Assembly: GCA_949710005.1 (NCBI GenBank)
Contig: OX453275.1
Location: forward strand, 23,297,691 to 23,361,690
Length of the DNA: 64,000 nt
DNA from: Ricordea florida
Lineage: Eukaryota; Cnidaria; Anthozoa; Corallimorpharia; Ricordeidae
Direction of reading: 5' to 3'
The position numbers were made by a program, and so were the translations under genes. The number at the start of each line of letters is the position of its first letter. Position 1 is the first letter of the stretch. Positions 31,664-43,010 of the stretch are shown here, piece after piece. Under the pieces are notes generated by a model, which was not told the origin of the DNA, did not search any database, and saw nothing but the letters and a program-made list of their open reading frames with translations.

Positions 31664-34600
31664 TTACTTGGTGGCAGGGTCGTAATGACAGTACACACCC
31701 GAAATGTACCATCTCTTGTCTCTTTCCACCTTAAACTCGAAGTCTTCGCCTGGTTTGTTCAGTTGGTGTGACATGTGCAAATTAGTGCACTCGAAGTCCT
31801 CATTATTGCAGCATTGAAACTTGAAGCGCCGATCTCCGTCTATGAAGGCGCTGTCAACACCTGCAAAAATACAAGCAACGAGTTATAGGTAGTCAAACAC
31901 ATCTACGATGTTTAAACCCCACTTCTCCAGTTTAATTCTCGGTCTTCTACGAGCTCGAGTAATCTAAGATTTTAAGAGGGGTCCTGACGGGGTAAAATGG
32001 GAATTGGGATTGGCCGCATTTTGCCCGGGAAAAATGAGATTTAAGTCACTGGGACTGGGACTCGGTCACTGGGAATGGGGATCTCTTTTCCGAATTCGGC
32101 CAGTGGGAATGGGATTTGAGTAATGGGAAGTGGGATTTTGAAAAGAAGTGGGGTGGGAAATGGGATTGGATTGAGATTCCCAAATCACTTCTACAAGCAT
32201 GAAGTGTTTGTTTAAGAATGCAGCGTGTATTTCTGGCCATAAGTGCAAAAAAACTCGGCTTAAAATACCGACAATATTATATCAATATTAACTGATGTTT
32301 TTGAATTACAAAGTGCATTGCTCTTTTCCAAGTGCGGGCTTTTTCGCTAATAACTCGTTATCTATTGCAGAATAGATAGTGAGTACGTGAGCCAATCAAA
32401 TTTCACGATTCGCGATAGCATGCGAGTTGATTTCTACAAATACTTGTTACTTCAGGTTATTTTTTTGAAATTTATACCAATTTGTAGTCCATTTTGCTAT
32501 TTTTTTCTCAGTAGTTTAGATAGTTGTTAATTTGTACCGGTAGGTTAGTTAATAGTTGGGCGGACCTGAAGGAAACCGAAACCTGTTCTGATAGCTCAAA
32601 GGCGTGCCACATGTTTGAAAAACAAGGCGGTCTTTTTTGTTAAAGTGATTATTATTTAATCTGTTGATGGAATGGCATTAGGTTGTTCTTTTTAGGCGTT
32701 TTTGGACCTTAACTGTGCCTTGGAAAATATATATGCAAAATGGAGGTAGCCGGTATTAACTTCACGCTTGGTTGATAACTCATATTTATTACCTGTAAGA
32801 AAACCGTTGTTGGGGCACCTGAAGGTTATTCCGTGCTCAGCGTCGTTAGCGTATCCATGGGTCCAGTGGCAGTGTTCTTTAGACGCCTCGTTAAAACCAC
32901 AGCCAAATTCCCAGAGGCGATCATGTTGGCAAGACCTGTGCACACTCTTCACTGATATGATGGAGTCACCTACAAACCAGGTGTTGATAATGAAAGCATT
33001 CATTGATTAGAATGGATGATTGAACGATCTCTCACAAATGGGGTCCGGCTCGGCCTGCATGTTTTTAAACAAGCCTACTTTCCAGTATACTGCGTATTTG
33101 ACTGAAAGTGAGTTCCTTTGGTGTAATTTGGATCTGGATTTTGATCTGAGATCACACAGATCCTTGTCCACATTGGATTCATCACTTCCTTTGATGCTTC
33201 ATGATCTGAACGACTTATCATAACAAAAGAACGCACCTAAGAATTCATCGGTTCCTTTGAATCTTCATCTGACCACAACGATCTCTTGATCACCAATTTC
33301 GATCCAGATCATACCAAAGGAACGAACCCTGAGCGTAAGAGATTTTAACATCGAACAGTTTACAAGGACATGTTGACTGATTTTTTTTATTCTAGTGTGT
33401 CTGGCTGAGATCGGTGCGCAAGTTGAAGCCTGTGTAAAGACCTGCAAAATTTTCGTCTCTCATATTCGGTTTAACCTCCACGGCTTAAAGGAGTCGGGTG
33501 CAGAAATTTCAAGTTTGACGGGAATTATTCCGTGATTAGATTCCTGATTCAATTAAGATAGTGTCAGTGTTGACATATGACAGCTTTGGTGGCTCACCAT
33601 GGAGAAAGATGATCTTACCTTTCAATCATAGTATCGCGTATCATAAAGAGTTCTTGTTTTAGTGCACGCGGGACGCGAGGAGAGTGATTACACAGTTTTT
33701 ATGTAGTGAGTTTGTGAGAGAAATATTCGGCGAAATAAACGGGAAATTTAATAAGTTCGGAAAATTGCGGTGGATTACTGGCCCATTTCCGAAACAGTGG
33801 CACCTCCGACGGGACACAGGTTAAATTAATCGAAGAACCGGCAACAGACATTCGGGAGTTACGAAACAACAATGGAAGCACTCATTAAGGAGATCGATAC
33901 CAAAGTCAAACTGTTGGAGCTAACCGAAGCTAAAACCAAAGGAATCCTAGCGGGAGGAAACGTCGAGACGATCGACAGACATCTAGATGCCCTTAGAAAG
34001 CTGTCTAAGGAAGTGGATGACCTGAAGATTCAGGTGGAACAAGCGAAAATCTCCAAAGGAGACACGCTACAAGAGGTCACCACGTGGAGTAGTGAAGTTG
34101 AAATGAAACTCGCAAGCGTCGATGAAGGCGTTGTGCGGGGTGGGAAACGTCTGAACGACATCAGAAGGGAGGCCAGCAAAGCCGGCAAAGAGGTCGAAGA
34201 AGCTGCATTACATCAACAAAGGAAGGAGCAATTGGAGTTCGAACGCGCGCGACTCGAGCTCAAATTAGAATATGACAAGAAGATGGCAGATGTAAACAAA
34301 GGCAAGAAACCAGATTCTAAGGGAGACAAAGCGAAACTACCCAAGTTGACCATAACTAAGTTCAACGGGACTTACGAAGGTTGGTTGTCTTTCTGGAACA
34401 AGTTCTGCGCAGAAGTCGACTCGGCAGATATAGCGTCCGTTACCAAGTTTGCTTATCTGAAAGAGCTAGTCGACCCGAAAGTGCGGGCGGAAATCGACGG
34501 GCTACCATTCTCGAGCGAAGGTTATCAGCGCGCGAAGAATATCCTACAATCAGAGTATGGAAAAGAGTCAGAGATCGTCAACGCCTATATCAACAATATT

Positions 34601-37600
34601 ATGGGATTGCCAGTGATCGCAAGTTCTAATCCGAAGAGAGTGGACGAGTTTTACAAGAAGCTGTTATATAACGTGCAGAGCTTGGAAACTCTCGGGAAAT
34701 TGCGTGACGTGACAGGAAATGTAAGATCGGTATTGGAGAAGTTGAAGGGGATAAAGGCAGATCTAGTGCGTGGTCAAAGTGGTTGGCAAGAGTGGGATTT
34801 TGTTCGATTGGTTCAAGCCTTAAAGCAATGGAGAGAAATTAACCCGGTGGAGGATGGTGAAAGTCCGAATTCACACACGCGCGTGAAGTCCTTCCACGCA
34901 CATGAACGAGTACGTGGGTGTGCCTACTGTGGCAACAGTGAGCACAGAGAGAATGATTGCACCAAATATGCCACACTGGACGAGCGGAAGAGGTTATTGA
35001 GTTCCAAGCGCCTCTGTTTCAATTGTGTTGCTGGAAAACACCGGGCTGCTGACTGCAAGAGTCGCTCAACCTGCAAAAATTGTGGTCAGCGGCACCACAC
35101 ATCTATTTGTGACAAGGCGACCCGGCTGTTGACAGCTACGTGCTCTGGTTATAGCGGCGTTGTGTACCCAGTCGTAGTCGTTGATGTGGAGGGAGTGAAA
35201 TGCCGTGCACTATTGGACACCGGGGCGGGGAGCTCTTATGCGTCAGCAGCGCTGCTCGACCGTGTTGGTGCGAGACCTGGAAAACGACAAGTGCGAAGAA
35301 TCGAAATGATGCTGGGAGTCGCTACTCGGGAGGTGGAGATCACAAGTGTGAGTGTGGCAAATCTCAACGGAGATTTTCAGCTGACAATAGAGGTCACACG
35401 TGTGGAAAAACCGACATTGGTGGAACTTGACAACCCAAACTACAGTGACATTCTCGAGCGCTATAGTCATCTGAAGGGAGTGAAGATGGATGATAGTGAT
35501 ACGAAAGCACTGTTACCCGTACACCTAATCCTTGGAGCCAGTGAGTTTGCTCAGATCAAGACAAAGCAAGCACCACGTGTCGGAAGCCCTGGAGAGCCAG
35601 TGGCTGAGATGACAAGGTTTGGCTGGACCATCATGCACCCGGGGAAGGAACCAGACCTCTCTAGGATGCTTTTGACGCAGACATCCCAGGTAGACTACGA
35701 GAAGCTGTGTCAGCTCGATGTACTAGGGCTTCAAGATCCTCCTCTTGGAGATCAGGAACAAGTGTACCTCGAGTTCAAGGAGCAATTGCAGCGCAGCCCA
35801 GAGGGATGGTACCAAACGGGGCTCCCGTGGAAAGGCAACCATCCAACCCTCCCAAGTAACGAAGGAGGCAGTCTTCGAAGGCTAGATTCGTTACTGCGGA
35901 AGCTGGAACGGTCTGACCTCCTGGATCGTTATGACCAGGTGATACGAGAGCAGCTTGAAGAGGGGATAGTGGAGCGAGTATCAGGTCAACCAGTGGGAGT
36001 GGAATTCTACATCCCCCACAAAGCTGTAGTGAGAGAGGCAGCGGAGAGTACCAAGCTCCGCATTGTGTATGATGCCTCAGCCCGAGCTTCAGAGAGGGCT
36101 CCATCGCTCAACGAGTGCCTTCACGCGGGACCTCCGTTGCAGAACAAGCTATGGGCAGTGTTGGTTCGAGCACGTTTCCACCCTGTAGCTTTAACCGGTG
36201 ACATAAAGCAAGCGTTTTTGCAAGTCCGTATACGCAAGGAAGACAGAGATGCTATGCGATTCCACTGGATTACCGACTTAGAGTCCAGGCGAGTGGAGGT
36301 ACTGCGGTTTACGAGAGCGCTATTTGGCTTGGCGCCATCGCCGTTTCTTCTGGGGGGAGTAATCAAGCAGCACCTGGAAGCCTGCCGTGTTGAGCTCCCG
36401 GATCTGGTGAGACAAATAGAGAAGAGTTTGTATGTAGACGACCTTATCAGTGGTGGACCCTCCGTGCAAGCGGCCCTTGAAGTTAAAGATGGTGCCACCA
36501 ATTTGTTAGGTCAAGCTTCATTCAAGCTACACAAGTGGCATTCAAATGTACCGGAAGTGGAGTCTCCTTTTGAGTCGCTTAGCGGAGACACTACGTTCGC
36601 AAAGAATCAGTTGGGTGCTCCTCAAAAGGGAGGGGGCTCCATTCTCGGGCTCCCATGGAATAAGAAGCAAGACACTATAGAAGTTAAGTTCCCAACTGAC
36701 CGTGCCCAAGTAACGAAGAGAGGGATACTGGCGAAGATAGCGAGAGTGTACGACCCATTGGGACTCGTAGCACCCATGACGCTGGGCGGGAAACTATTAT
36801 ACCGAGACGCGTGTGAGCTGAAAACGGCATGGGATGCTCAACTTCCAGGTCAACTGGCAACCAAGTGGACGAGATGGGAGGCACGGCTGCCTGTGAGCGT
36901 CTCCGCACCCAGAGCCATACCTCAACATCGTGAGGAGATCACTGATATTGTGCTGCATTGTTTCGGCGACGCGAGCAAACAAGGCGTTTCTGCTGCAGTG
37001 TACGGCGTCATATCGCAGCCATCCGGAAATAGTGTCGGGTTGATAGCAGCCAAAGCCAGACTGGCGAAGCAAGGCCTGACCATTCCCCGCCTCGAGTTGG
37101 TCTCGGGTCACATGGCGTGCAACCTCATCATGAATGTTAAAGAAGCACTAGAGGGATTTCCGGTTGGAGAGATGTTCTGCTGGTTAGATAGCAGTGTAGC
37201 GTTGCATTGGATTAAAGGAGGAGGGAGTTACAAACAGTTCGTGAGCAACCGAGTCCACAAGATCAAGCAGCATGAAGAAGTGAAATGGCGTCATGTGGGC
37301 ACTAAAGACAACCCAGCAGACCTCGGAAGTCGAAGCAGGAGCATCGAAAACGAAGAGTTATGGTGGAGAGGGCCTGAATGGCTACCAGATCGAGAGCGAT
37401 GGCCAGCCGACATTGAAACAACAGCCACAGCAGAGAGTCAGGCGGAAGCAAAGGTGGTACGAGAAATATTCGCTGTGGCGCAGGTTCAGACAGACATCAG
37501 AGATGACCTGCTGGCTAAGTTCAGCTTATGGAAAACCCTGAGAGTGTGCGCTTGGATTGCACGTTTCATTCACAACCTGCGGAGCGTCAAGGCCGGCAGA

Positions 37601-40600
37601 TCCAAGGGACCACTCACGACAGACGAGATCAACAAACAGCAACTCTTGTGGCTTAAGAGAGTACAGGACAGTTCACAGGGAACTGAGTGGTTCGAAGACC
37701 ATCGTCTACAACTTAACCTTCAGAAGAATGCAGCTGGGTTGCTTGTGTGCCGAGGGCGGATCCAGGGAGACTACCCGATATATGTGCCCGATTCTCACCC
37801 GTTTGCAGACAAGATGGTTGCAGAAGCACATCTAACCACACTTCACGGGGGAGTGGGCCTCACAATGGCAAAGATTCGTGACAAATATTGGATCCCAAGG
37901 TTGCGACGCCTTGCAAAGAGGGTTGTTAAGGCTTGTAACGGTTGCACGCGTTTCCACACCTCAGCCTTCGCCACCCCGCCACCAGGACAGCTACCAAGAG
38001 ATCGCACCGAAGGGAAAAATGCATTTCAGGTCATAGGAGTGGACTTCGCCGGACCGCTGAAATACAGGAAGCAGAGAAACCAAGAAGGGAAAGCCTACAT
38101 AACGCTTTACTCTTGCAGCCTGACCAGAGGTGTTTATCTTGAGGTGCTATCCAGTCTAGAGACCGAAGAGTTCCTTCGAAGCCTGAAACGATTTATCGCC
38201 CGACGTGGCCGGCCAGAGAAGATTTACTCAGATAACGGGGGTACCTTTGTGGCGGCCGCTAAATGGCTCCGGAGAGTGATGACTGATGAGCGCCTCAACG
38301 AATTCCTCTCCCGCAAGGGAATTAAGTGGCAATTTAACCTGAGCAGAGCACCCTGGTGGGGGGGACAATTTGAGCGAATGGTTGGTCTCGTGAAGAGGAG
38401 TCTGCATAAAACTATTGGAAACGGATTCCTGACCTGGACGGAGTTGGAGGAGGTCATACTTGACGTAGAAGTCGCCATCAACAATCGACCTCTGAGTTAC
38501 GTAGAGGACGATGTACAACTGCCAATCTTGACCCCCAACTCCCTGTTATTTGGTCAGCCAAATGCACTACCCGAGTTGGAACCGCATCACTTGGAAGACA
38601 GGGATTTACGTAAGCGAGCGAGGTACCTCAGGAGATGCAAGGAGGCCGTCTGGAAGCGATGGACGGGGGAGTACGTCAGGGGTCTCCGTGAACGTCACAG
38701 CCAAAAGAATTCCGGGATTCCACACGCCCCAAGTGTTGGCGAGATCGTGCTGATAAATTCGGACGAAAAGAATCGTGCAAAGTGGAAGATCGGAATCGTT
38801 GTGGAGCTTATCAAGGGGCGCGATGATGTTGTACGGGCAGCGAAGCTGCGCACAGGCACTTCGCATATAGAGCGGGCAGTGCAACAGTTATACCCATTGG
38901 AACTGTCCTGTGACCGACCGGGAAACAGAGGCGGACCAACCGAGCTGCGCATTGAGGCGCCAGAATTTAGGCCTACCCGGGATGCCGCCGTCGCTGCTAA
39001 TCTACGGATTCGTGACGTAGTGCAGAATGAATCCCAACTGTAGAACGCTAGAAACTCTGTGACAGACAAAGAGCAATGTTCTGCTCTATCGTGAATATCG
39101 TTGTTTTTCGTTTCGTTATATCGGGTTCGTATGAACTTTGAACTCTGAACAATTCTTGTGTTTATCTCCTTTGGAGGTAAACAGGGGGAGTGTGACGGAA
39201 ATTACTCCGTGATTAGATTCCTGAGTCAATTAAGATAGTGTCAGTATTGACATATGACAGCTTTGGTGGCTCACCATGGAGAAAGATGATCTTACCTTTC
39301 AATCATAGTATCGCGTATCATAAAGAGTTCTTGTTTTAGTGCACGCGGGACGCGAGGAGAGTGATTACACAGTTTTTATGTAGTGAGTTTGTGAGAGAAA
39401 TATTCGGCGAAATAAACGGGAAATTTAATAAGTTCGGAATATTGCGGTGGATTACTGGCCCATTTCCGAAAAAGTTTACTTAAACATAAGCTGACGCCAT
39501 GGTTTCGATCATGCTAGACGCACTCAGGTTCCATCTTGCCTCCGTCATCAATTGGTAAAGACCTTCAATTCGCACTAACCCCTTGTTCTTTTTCAGTTCA
39601 CTGCCCTTCAGTACATGAGGTTATAACAGGATCCCGAGATATAGGAGCGTGCATGGGAGTCTTATCGCCGTTTTCCTCAAACTGGGTGATATTTTTCTCG
39701 GAAAAGGGTACAAAAATAATGTTGCGATCACAATTGTTGTCACAGTCCAGGCGCGCGCTTCTCGAAAGTCCATGGACGTTTCGGGACATCCTTGGACGCA
39801 ACAATTCCAACTATAGTATTTTGGTAACAAAGAAGGTTCTGCCCATCAAGCTTTCATATAACAGAGGACTTTTCACCTTCAAGAACAACGTAAAAGAACA
39901 GGTTTGTGGAGTCAGTGCTTCGTGTATTTACGACTGACTTTTCAGGCCAGACTCTCCGGATCTTTCAAGAAACGCGAGCCATACTCGCTTTCTTGCACAA
40001 TTCTTTCTCGAATGCATATCATCATTTCTTCGGTGAAACAATTACCTCCTAATGACTGGTCCCGAGGGAAACAGTGAATTTTGTTTCCCGAGAATCTCAA
40101 TGTTTCTCGAGACGAAGTCGAGGGAAATATTGAGATTCTAGGGAAATAAAAATCACTGTTCCCCAAGGGACCAGTCTTTAAGTGATTTGTTACATAGCAA
40201 AACAAAAACGCCCTGATCACGTGCAACAGTGGTCAACATTTCGCGGGTAACAGTGAACTGTTTTCCGTTTGACGTCATAGTTTTCGCGATGTCAGTTCCC
40301 CGCTCATGGCACTTGGCAGTAAATAGTTTCATTGATGTCAGGTGGCCATGAACTAGCCAGTGAATGGGCGCACTGTAGCGGGAAAAATTCCAACTATATA
40401 ATAACTTTGAGTGTTGTTACCAGGGTTCTAAAACTCCTCTTACTCTAGAACATGGGGGTAAAAAGATCTCAATGTCCTCATTGACAATTTAAGTAGATTG
40501 ACCGGTTTACATACCCGTCTTACACTTAAATAAGAAACTCTCGTGCCACTTGTTTAGCCAGTTTCCAACCGGTATTGATGAAGAACATGGCGGCGGAGTA

Positions 40601-40935
40601 GGCGGCGGAGGAGGTGTTGGTTTAGGTTTTTGAGTGCAATGCTTGCGTTTCCTAAACCAAGACCTCTTACAATAGTACTTTCGTTTCTTCTTCCTACGCT
40701 TTCCCCAAAAAGGCAATGGGTCGTTCTCATTCTGATCCCCAGGTTCAAGATCACTCTTCTCGTTACCAATCACCTCCTCCTGATCCTCAATCTTAGCAAC
40801 AAGGTCGACGTGAGGGTCTTCCTTAAGGTGAACCTGAGAGCTCCTCTGGGGCTCCTCTGCGTCGGACCCTTTACCAAACACACAGGCCAGCCCTATGGCT
40901 ACGAAAAACGCTACAACCGTTGTACAGCGAATCAT
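31664..40935 (-). CDS. Dermatopontin-like secreted protein 1, 3 exons, with basic and proline-rich N-terminal insertion
   Basis: Exons in gene order: 40524-40935, 32793-32969 and 31664-31860, joined at GT-AG introns that are both phase 1 (262 codons with stop). Residues 1-21 are a signal peptide. Then come an acidic stretch (25-75), a strongly basic block (79-100, with KRRKKKRKYYCKR) and a proline run (106-116). The dermatopontin part starts at GNWLNKWHESFLFKC and has the family's repeated pattern of D-R/W-x-F-x-C (HDRLWEFGCGF, GDRRFKFQCC), cysteine pairs, CHWTHGYAND and NNGFLTGVDS. Vertebrate dermatopontin is an extracellular matrix protein of about 200 residues that binds proteoglycans and collagen; the ligand here is unknown. 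Intron 1 (7.55 kb) contains a complete BEL/Pao element in antisense orientation. Confidence 0.88.
33511..33515. repeat. Target site duplication of the BEL/Pao element, left
   Basis: AAGTT immediately before the 5' LTR; repeated at 39472-39476 directly after the 3' LTR. Confidence 0.75.
33516..33794 (+). repeat. 5' LTR of the BEL/Pao element
   Basis: 279 bp, starting TGACGGGAATTATTCCG and ending CATTTCCGAAA. It differs from the 3' LTR at about five positions by eye. A putative primer-binding site, TGGCACCTCCGACGGGA, begins at 33798. Confidence 0.9.
33872..39043 (+). CDS. BEL/Pao gag-pol polyprotein, 1723 aa, intact
   Basis: One frame encodes, in order: a coiled N-terminus (1-150); a DUF1759-type gag (about 160-330, TKFNGTYEGWLSFWNKF); three CCHC zinc knuckles (about 350-413, e.g. 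CAYCGNSEHRENDC); an aspartic protease with LLDTGAG near 447; a reverse transcriptase with YVDD at about 854; a Pao-type RNase H region (about 1020-1150, HCFGDASKQG); an integrase HHCC domain (about 1318-1357) and catalytic core (VDFAGP near 1390, YSDNGG near 1452, GQFERM near 1499); and a C-terminal DUF5641 domain (about 1590-1675). Motif order and length fit a complete BEL/Pao polyprotein. The start Met lies about 75 nt after the 5' LTR, and nothing suggests a frameshift between gag and pol. Confidence 0.95.
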   Translation: MEALIKEIDTKVKLLELTEAKTKGILAGGNVETIDRHLDALRKLSKEVDDLKIQVEQAKISKGDTLQEVTTWSSEVEMKLASVDEGVVRGGKRLNDIRREASKAGKEVEEAALHQQRKEQLEFERARLELKLEYDKKMADVNKGKKPDSKGDKAKLPKLTITKFNGTYEGWLSFWNKFCAEVDSADIASVTKFAYLKELVDPKVRAEIDGLPFSSEGYQRAKNILQSEYGKESEIVNAYINNIMGLPVIASSNPKRVDEFYKKLLYNVQSLETLGKLRDVTGNVRSVLEKLKGIKADLVRGQSGWQEWDFVRLVQALKQWREINPVEDGESPNSHTRVKSFHAHERVRGCAYCGNSEHRENDCTKYATLDERKRLLSSKRLCFNCVAGKHRAADCKSRSTCKNCGQRHHTSICDKATRLLTATCSGYSGVVYPVVVVDVEGVKCRALLDTGAGSSYASAALLDRVGARPGKRQVRRIEMMLGVATREVEITSVSVANLNGDFQLTIEVTRVEKPTLVELDNPNYSDILERYSHLKGVKMDDSDTKALLPVHLILGASEFAQIKTKQAPRVGSPGEPVAEMTRFGWTIMHPGKEPDLSRMLLTQTSQVDYEKLCQLDVLGLQDPPLGDQEQVYLEFKEQLQRSPEGWYQTGLPWKGNHPTLPSNEGGSLRRLDSLLRKLERSDLLDRYDQVIREQLEEGIVERVSGQPVGVEFYIPHKAVVREAAESTKLRIVYDASARASERAPSLNECLHAGPPLQNKLWAVLVRARFHPVALTGDIKQAFLQVRIRKEDRDAMRFHWITDLESRRVEVLRFTRALFGLAPSPFLLGGVIKQHLEACRVELPDLVRQIEKSLYVDDLISGGPSVQAALEVKDGATNLLGQASFKLHKWHSNVPEVESPFESLSGDTTFAKNQLGAPQKGGGSILGLPWNKKQDTIEVKFPTDRAQVTKRGILAKIARVYDPLGLVAPMTLGGKLLYRDACELKTAWDAQLPGQLATKWTRWEARLPVSVSAPRAIPQHREEITDIVLHCFGDASKQGVSAAVYGVISQPSGNSVGLIAAKARLAKQGLTIPRLELVSGHMACNLIMNVKEALEGFPVGEMFCWLDSSVALHWIKGGGSYKQFVSNRVHKIKQHEEVKWRHVGTKDNPADLGSRSRSIENEELWWRGPEWLPDRERWPADIETTATAESQAEAKVVREIFAVAQVQTDIRDDLLAKFSLWKTLRVCAWIARFIHNLRSVKAGRSKGPLTTDEINKQQLLWLKRVQDSSQGTEWFEDHRLQLNLQKNAAGLLVCRGRIQGDYPIYVPDSHPFADKMVAEAHLTTLHGGVGLTMAKIRDKYWIPRLRRLAKRVVKACNGCTRFHTSAFATPPPGQLPRDRTEGKNAFQVIGVDFAGPLKYRKQRNQEGKAYITLYSCSLTRGVYLEVLSSLETEEFLRSLKRFIARRGRPEKIYSDNGGTFVAAAKWLRRVMTDERLNEFLSRKGIKWQFNLSRAPWWGGQFERMVGLVKRSLHKTIGNGFLTWTELEEVILDVEVAINNRPLSYVEDDVQLPILTPNSLLFGQPNALPELEPHHLEDRDLRKRARYLRRCKEAVWKRWTGEYVRGLRERHSQKNSGIPHAPSVGEIVLINSDEKNRAKWKIGIVVELIKGRDDVVRAAKLRTGTSHIERAVQQLYPLELSCDRPGNRGGPTELRIEAPEFRPTRDAAVAANLRIRDVVQNESQL
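39193..39471 (+). repeat. 3' LTR of the BEL/Pao element
   Basis: 279 bp matching 33516-33794, preceded by the polypurine tract and two extra bases (TG), and followed by AAGTT. Confidence 0.9.
39472..39476. repeat. Target site duplication of the BEL/Pao element, right
   Basis: AAGTT directly after the 3' LTR, equal to 33511-33515. Confidence 0.75.
39477..40523. other. Remainder of dermatopontin-like gene 1 intron 1, no exon recognised
   Basis: The open frame at 39536-39937 (+) has no recognisable domain. The foldback repeat at 40051-40175 lies here. Confidence 0.4.
40051..40175. repeat. Foldback repeat
   Basis: GACTGGTCCC...GGGAAACAGTG on the left is mirrored by CACTGTTCCCCAAGGGACCA on the right, with an inner complementary pair GAGAATCTCAATGTTTC and AATATTGAGATTC. 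It lies just upstream of exon 1 in genomic terms, inside intron 1 of dermatopontin-like gene 1. Confidence 0.6.
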
Positions 40936-42690
40936 TTCTCCCCTGCAAAGGTAAAAAGGGAAAAATCTAACGTTGCGAAAAGAGGGTCAGTTAAGACTGC
41001 AACAGTATAGTTTTTTTGTGCTTTTATGAAGTTTAGTAAGCCATATTATTTTGTGCAGCGCTTTTTGTTTTCCTGATGAAAGCAATTACGCATTTACCGG
41101 CCAAACTTCGCATTGCTAAGATAGGAGATTAGCTTAAGAATCTGCCGCATCTTTCCTTAAACGAATCAGAAATAAAACAAAATATAATTGTGGCAGGCAG
41201 AAACGCGAACTTTAAATGCCCTTTACAGCTAACAACATTGCCATACGAGTACTATCTAAACATACTTTTCTAAAATTCCACTTTTCACAACCACTTTTCC
41301 GGGACTACATTGGCTCCATCGTGTCAAATTTGTTTGTTTTCTCGAACCCACAGATTGTATTCCACCAAAGCCAATGAAGCCTTATGATCCCTTTTTTAAA
41401 TATTTGATCTACTCTTTATGCTAGACATCCGTCATAGCCTACGCCCTGAGATAATTTACGTCTGTACGACTGCTCGTTTCATACCGAATCGAGTGGTTAT
41501 TTTTTATTCACGTGATCCGGAGCACGAACTCATACCGAATCGAAACAGGAGTGATCTCATTCCGGTACAATTCGCGCTGTCAGGACTTTTCGGTGTTATT
41601 CAATATATAAACGAATAAGGTGTCATAGGAGGGAAAGAACCGCACCACCACCTATTTGAGCGAGGACATCATAGTCTGCAAAGGCAAGCAATAAGGTCTC
41701 TAGAGCTAAAGCTTTTTCATGACTTGTTCATTGAACCTGTCATCCCAAAGTAAACGAGTTCATCAGTTGTCAGAGTTAAGCTATTGAAACTGATTATCAT
41801 AAAGAAGAACTTTCTTAAAAGGAATCTGCATTCCTGATAAATCAAACTTATTGAGTTTACTTGAGTTAGTCAAAAGTCAAATCGACCCGCATTAAAGGTA
41901 ATTGCTTTCTTGAGAGACTTGGGCGTCAGAGAAATTGAAATACACAAAACTGATTTGTCAAACGGGTTGGTGATACGAGTTGTTCCACCATATGATAATA
42001 CGGCAACTGATGTTTGGAACGATGGTCACTCGTCAGTGCGAAGTGACGAATCGGCCATTAGATTTGTTCTTTCGTGTTAGTAAAGGAATTCAACGTTTGT
42101 TTAATTAAAAAGTCACTTTCGCACATGATTTGTTCTACTAAGTTGTCCCCAAAACAGTTAAACGTGAAAGGCGAAGGACAAAACCAACCCGTCGAAAGGA
42201 TCATGGTTTTACAGTGTGGTAGAAATGAAGATCGGTGCAGCACAACAACAAGAATAAATTTTCGCTCAGCTCATTCAACAGATCCTGAATCATTATTTAT
42301 CAAAATATACACCAATCCTAAGTTACTTAATACAACTTTTTATTGATGCTACTATTTTGAAATTTCTTTAAACTACGACACAGTGAATTAGTCTTTGTCT
42401 CCTTTCTCGGCGTTTTTAAGACTTAAAATATTTGGTCTATTTGGAATTCATCACGGAGCGTTCTCTGTAGATTCTTTGCAGTTGCTATGGGGGAATAATG
42501 GTTTTTACATGCACAGAAAAAAAGTTGTCGATTTCAACGCCCAGCTATTGAGGTATCTTTAGTTTTGCCCTCAGTGAGTAAAATTTATTCATCTATAAGC
42601 ATTTAGCTGAATAAAATGAAAGAAAAAAAAATCTTCAGTATTTTCTAAGCCAAGTGAATGGTAGGTTTTTTGAAGTTTTAGCAATCACTG

Positions 42691-42729
42691 TATCGAGTCA
42701 TAGTTTTGTTTATGTTGCAAAAATATAGC

Positions 42730-42768
<39 letters not shown>

Positions 42769-42795
42769 CAACATAAACAGAACTATGACTCGATA
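42691..42795. repeat. Palindrome centred on an (AT)n tract
   Basis: TATCGAGTCATAGTTTTGTT and TATGTTGCAAA on the left are complementary to TTTGCAACATAAACAGAACT and ATGACTCGATA on the right, with about 40 bp of AT repeat between them. Confidence 0.8.
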
Positions 42796-42924
42796 TATAT
42801 CTTACAAATTCTCTAGGCTCAACATATACCCAATGCTCTTCACTGTTACACACCAATTCACTTTGAAAGTCAAATCCTAACAGTATATAGGATGTCTGTA
42901 CCACAGACCTAGTCTAACGGCTTT

Positions 42925-43010
42925 GCTTCAACGGGTCGGTCTCCCAGTGGTGGAGTGTCCAGATTATAGCTAGTTATCTGATGGTCGTAGGTTCGATTCT
43001 TGTTTCGAGA
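42925..43010 (+). repeat. tRNA-like SINE fragment (tentative)
   Basis: A GTGGTGGAGTG segment resembles RNA polymerase III box A, and GGTTCGATTC about 45 bp later fits box B. The cloverleaf is poor and there is no proper acceptor stem, so it is more likely a SINE head than a tRNA gene. Confidence 0.3.

Larger units (their letters stand above)
33516..39471 (+). mobile_element. Full-length BEL/Pao LTR retrotransposon in dermatopontin gene 1 intron 1
   Basis: Two 279-bp LTRs, primer-binding site, one uninterrupted gag-pol frame, polypurine tract (CAGGGGGAG just before 39191) and a 5-bp target duplication AAGTT. About five LTR differences in 279 bp point to a fairly recent insertion. It is antisense to the host gene. 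It looks structurally competent for mobility, although activity cannot be shown from sequence. Confidence 0.93.

Noticed and set aside
42925..43010. A functional tRNA gene
   Set aside because: Box B-like GGTTCGATTC is present, but no cloverleaf with a complete acceptor stem can be drawn; kept only as a tentative SINE fragment.
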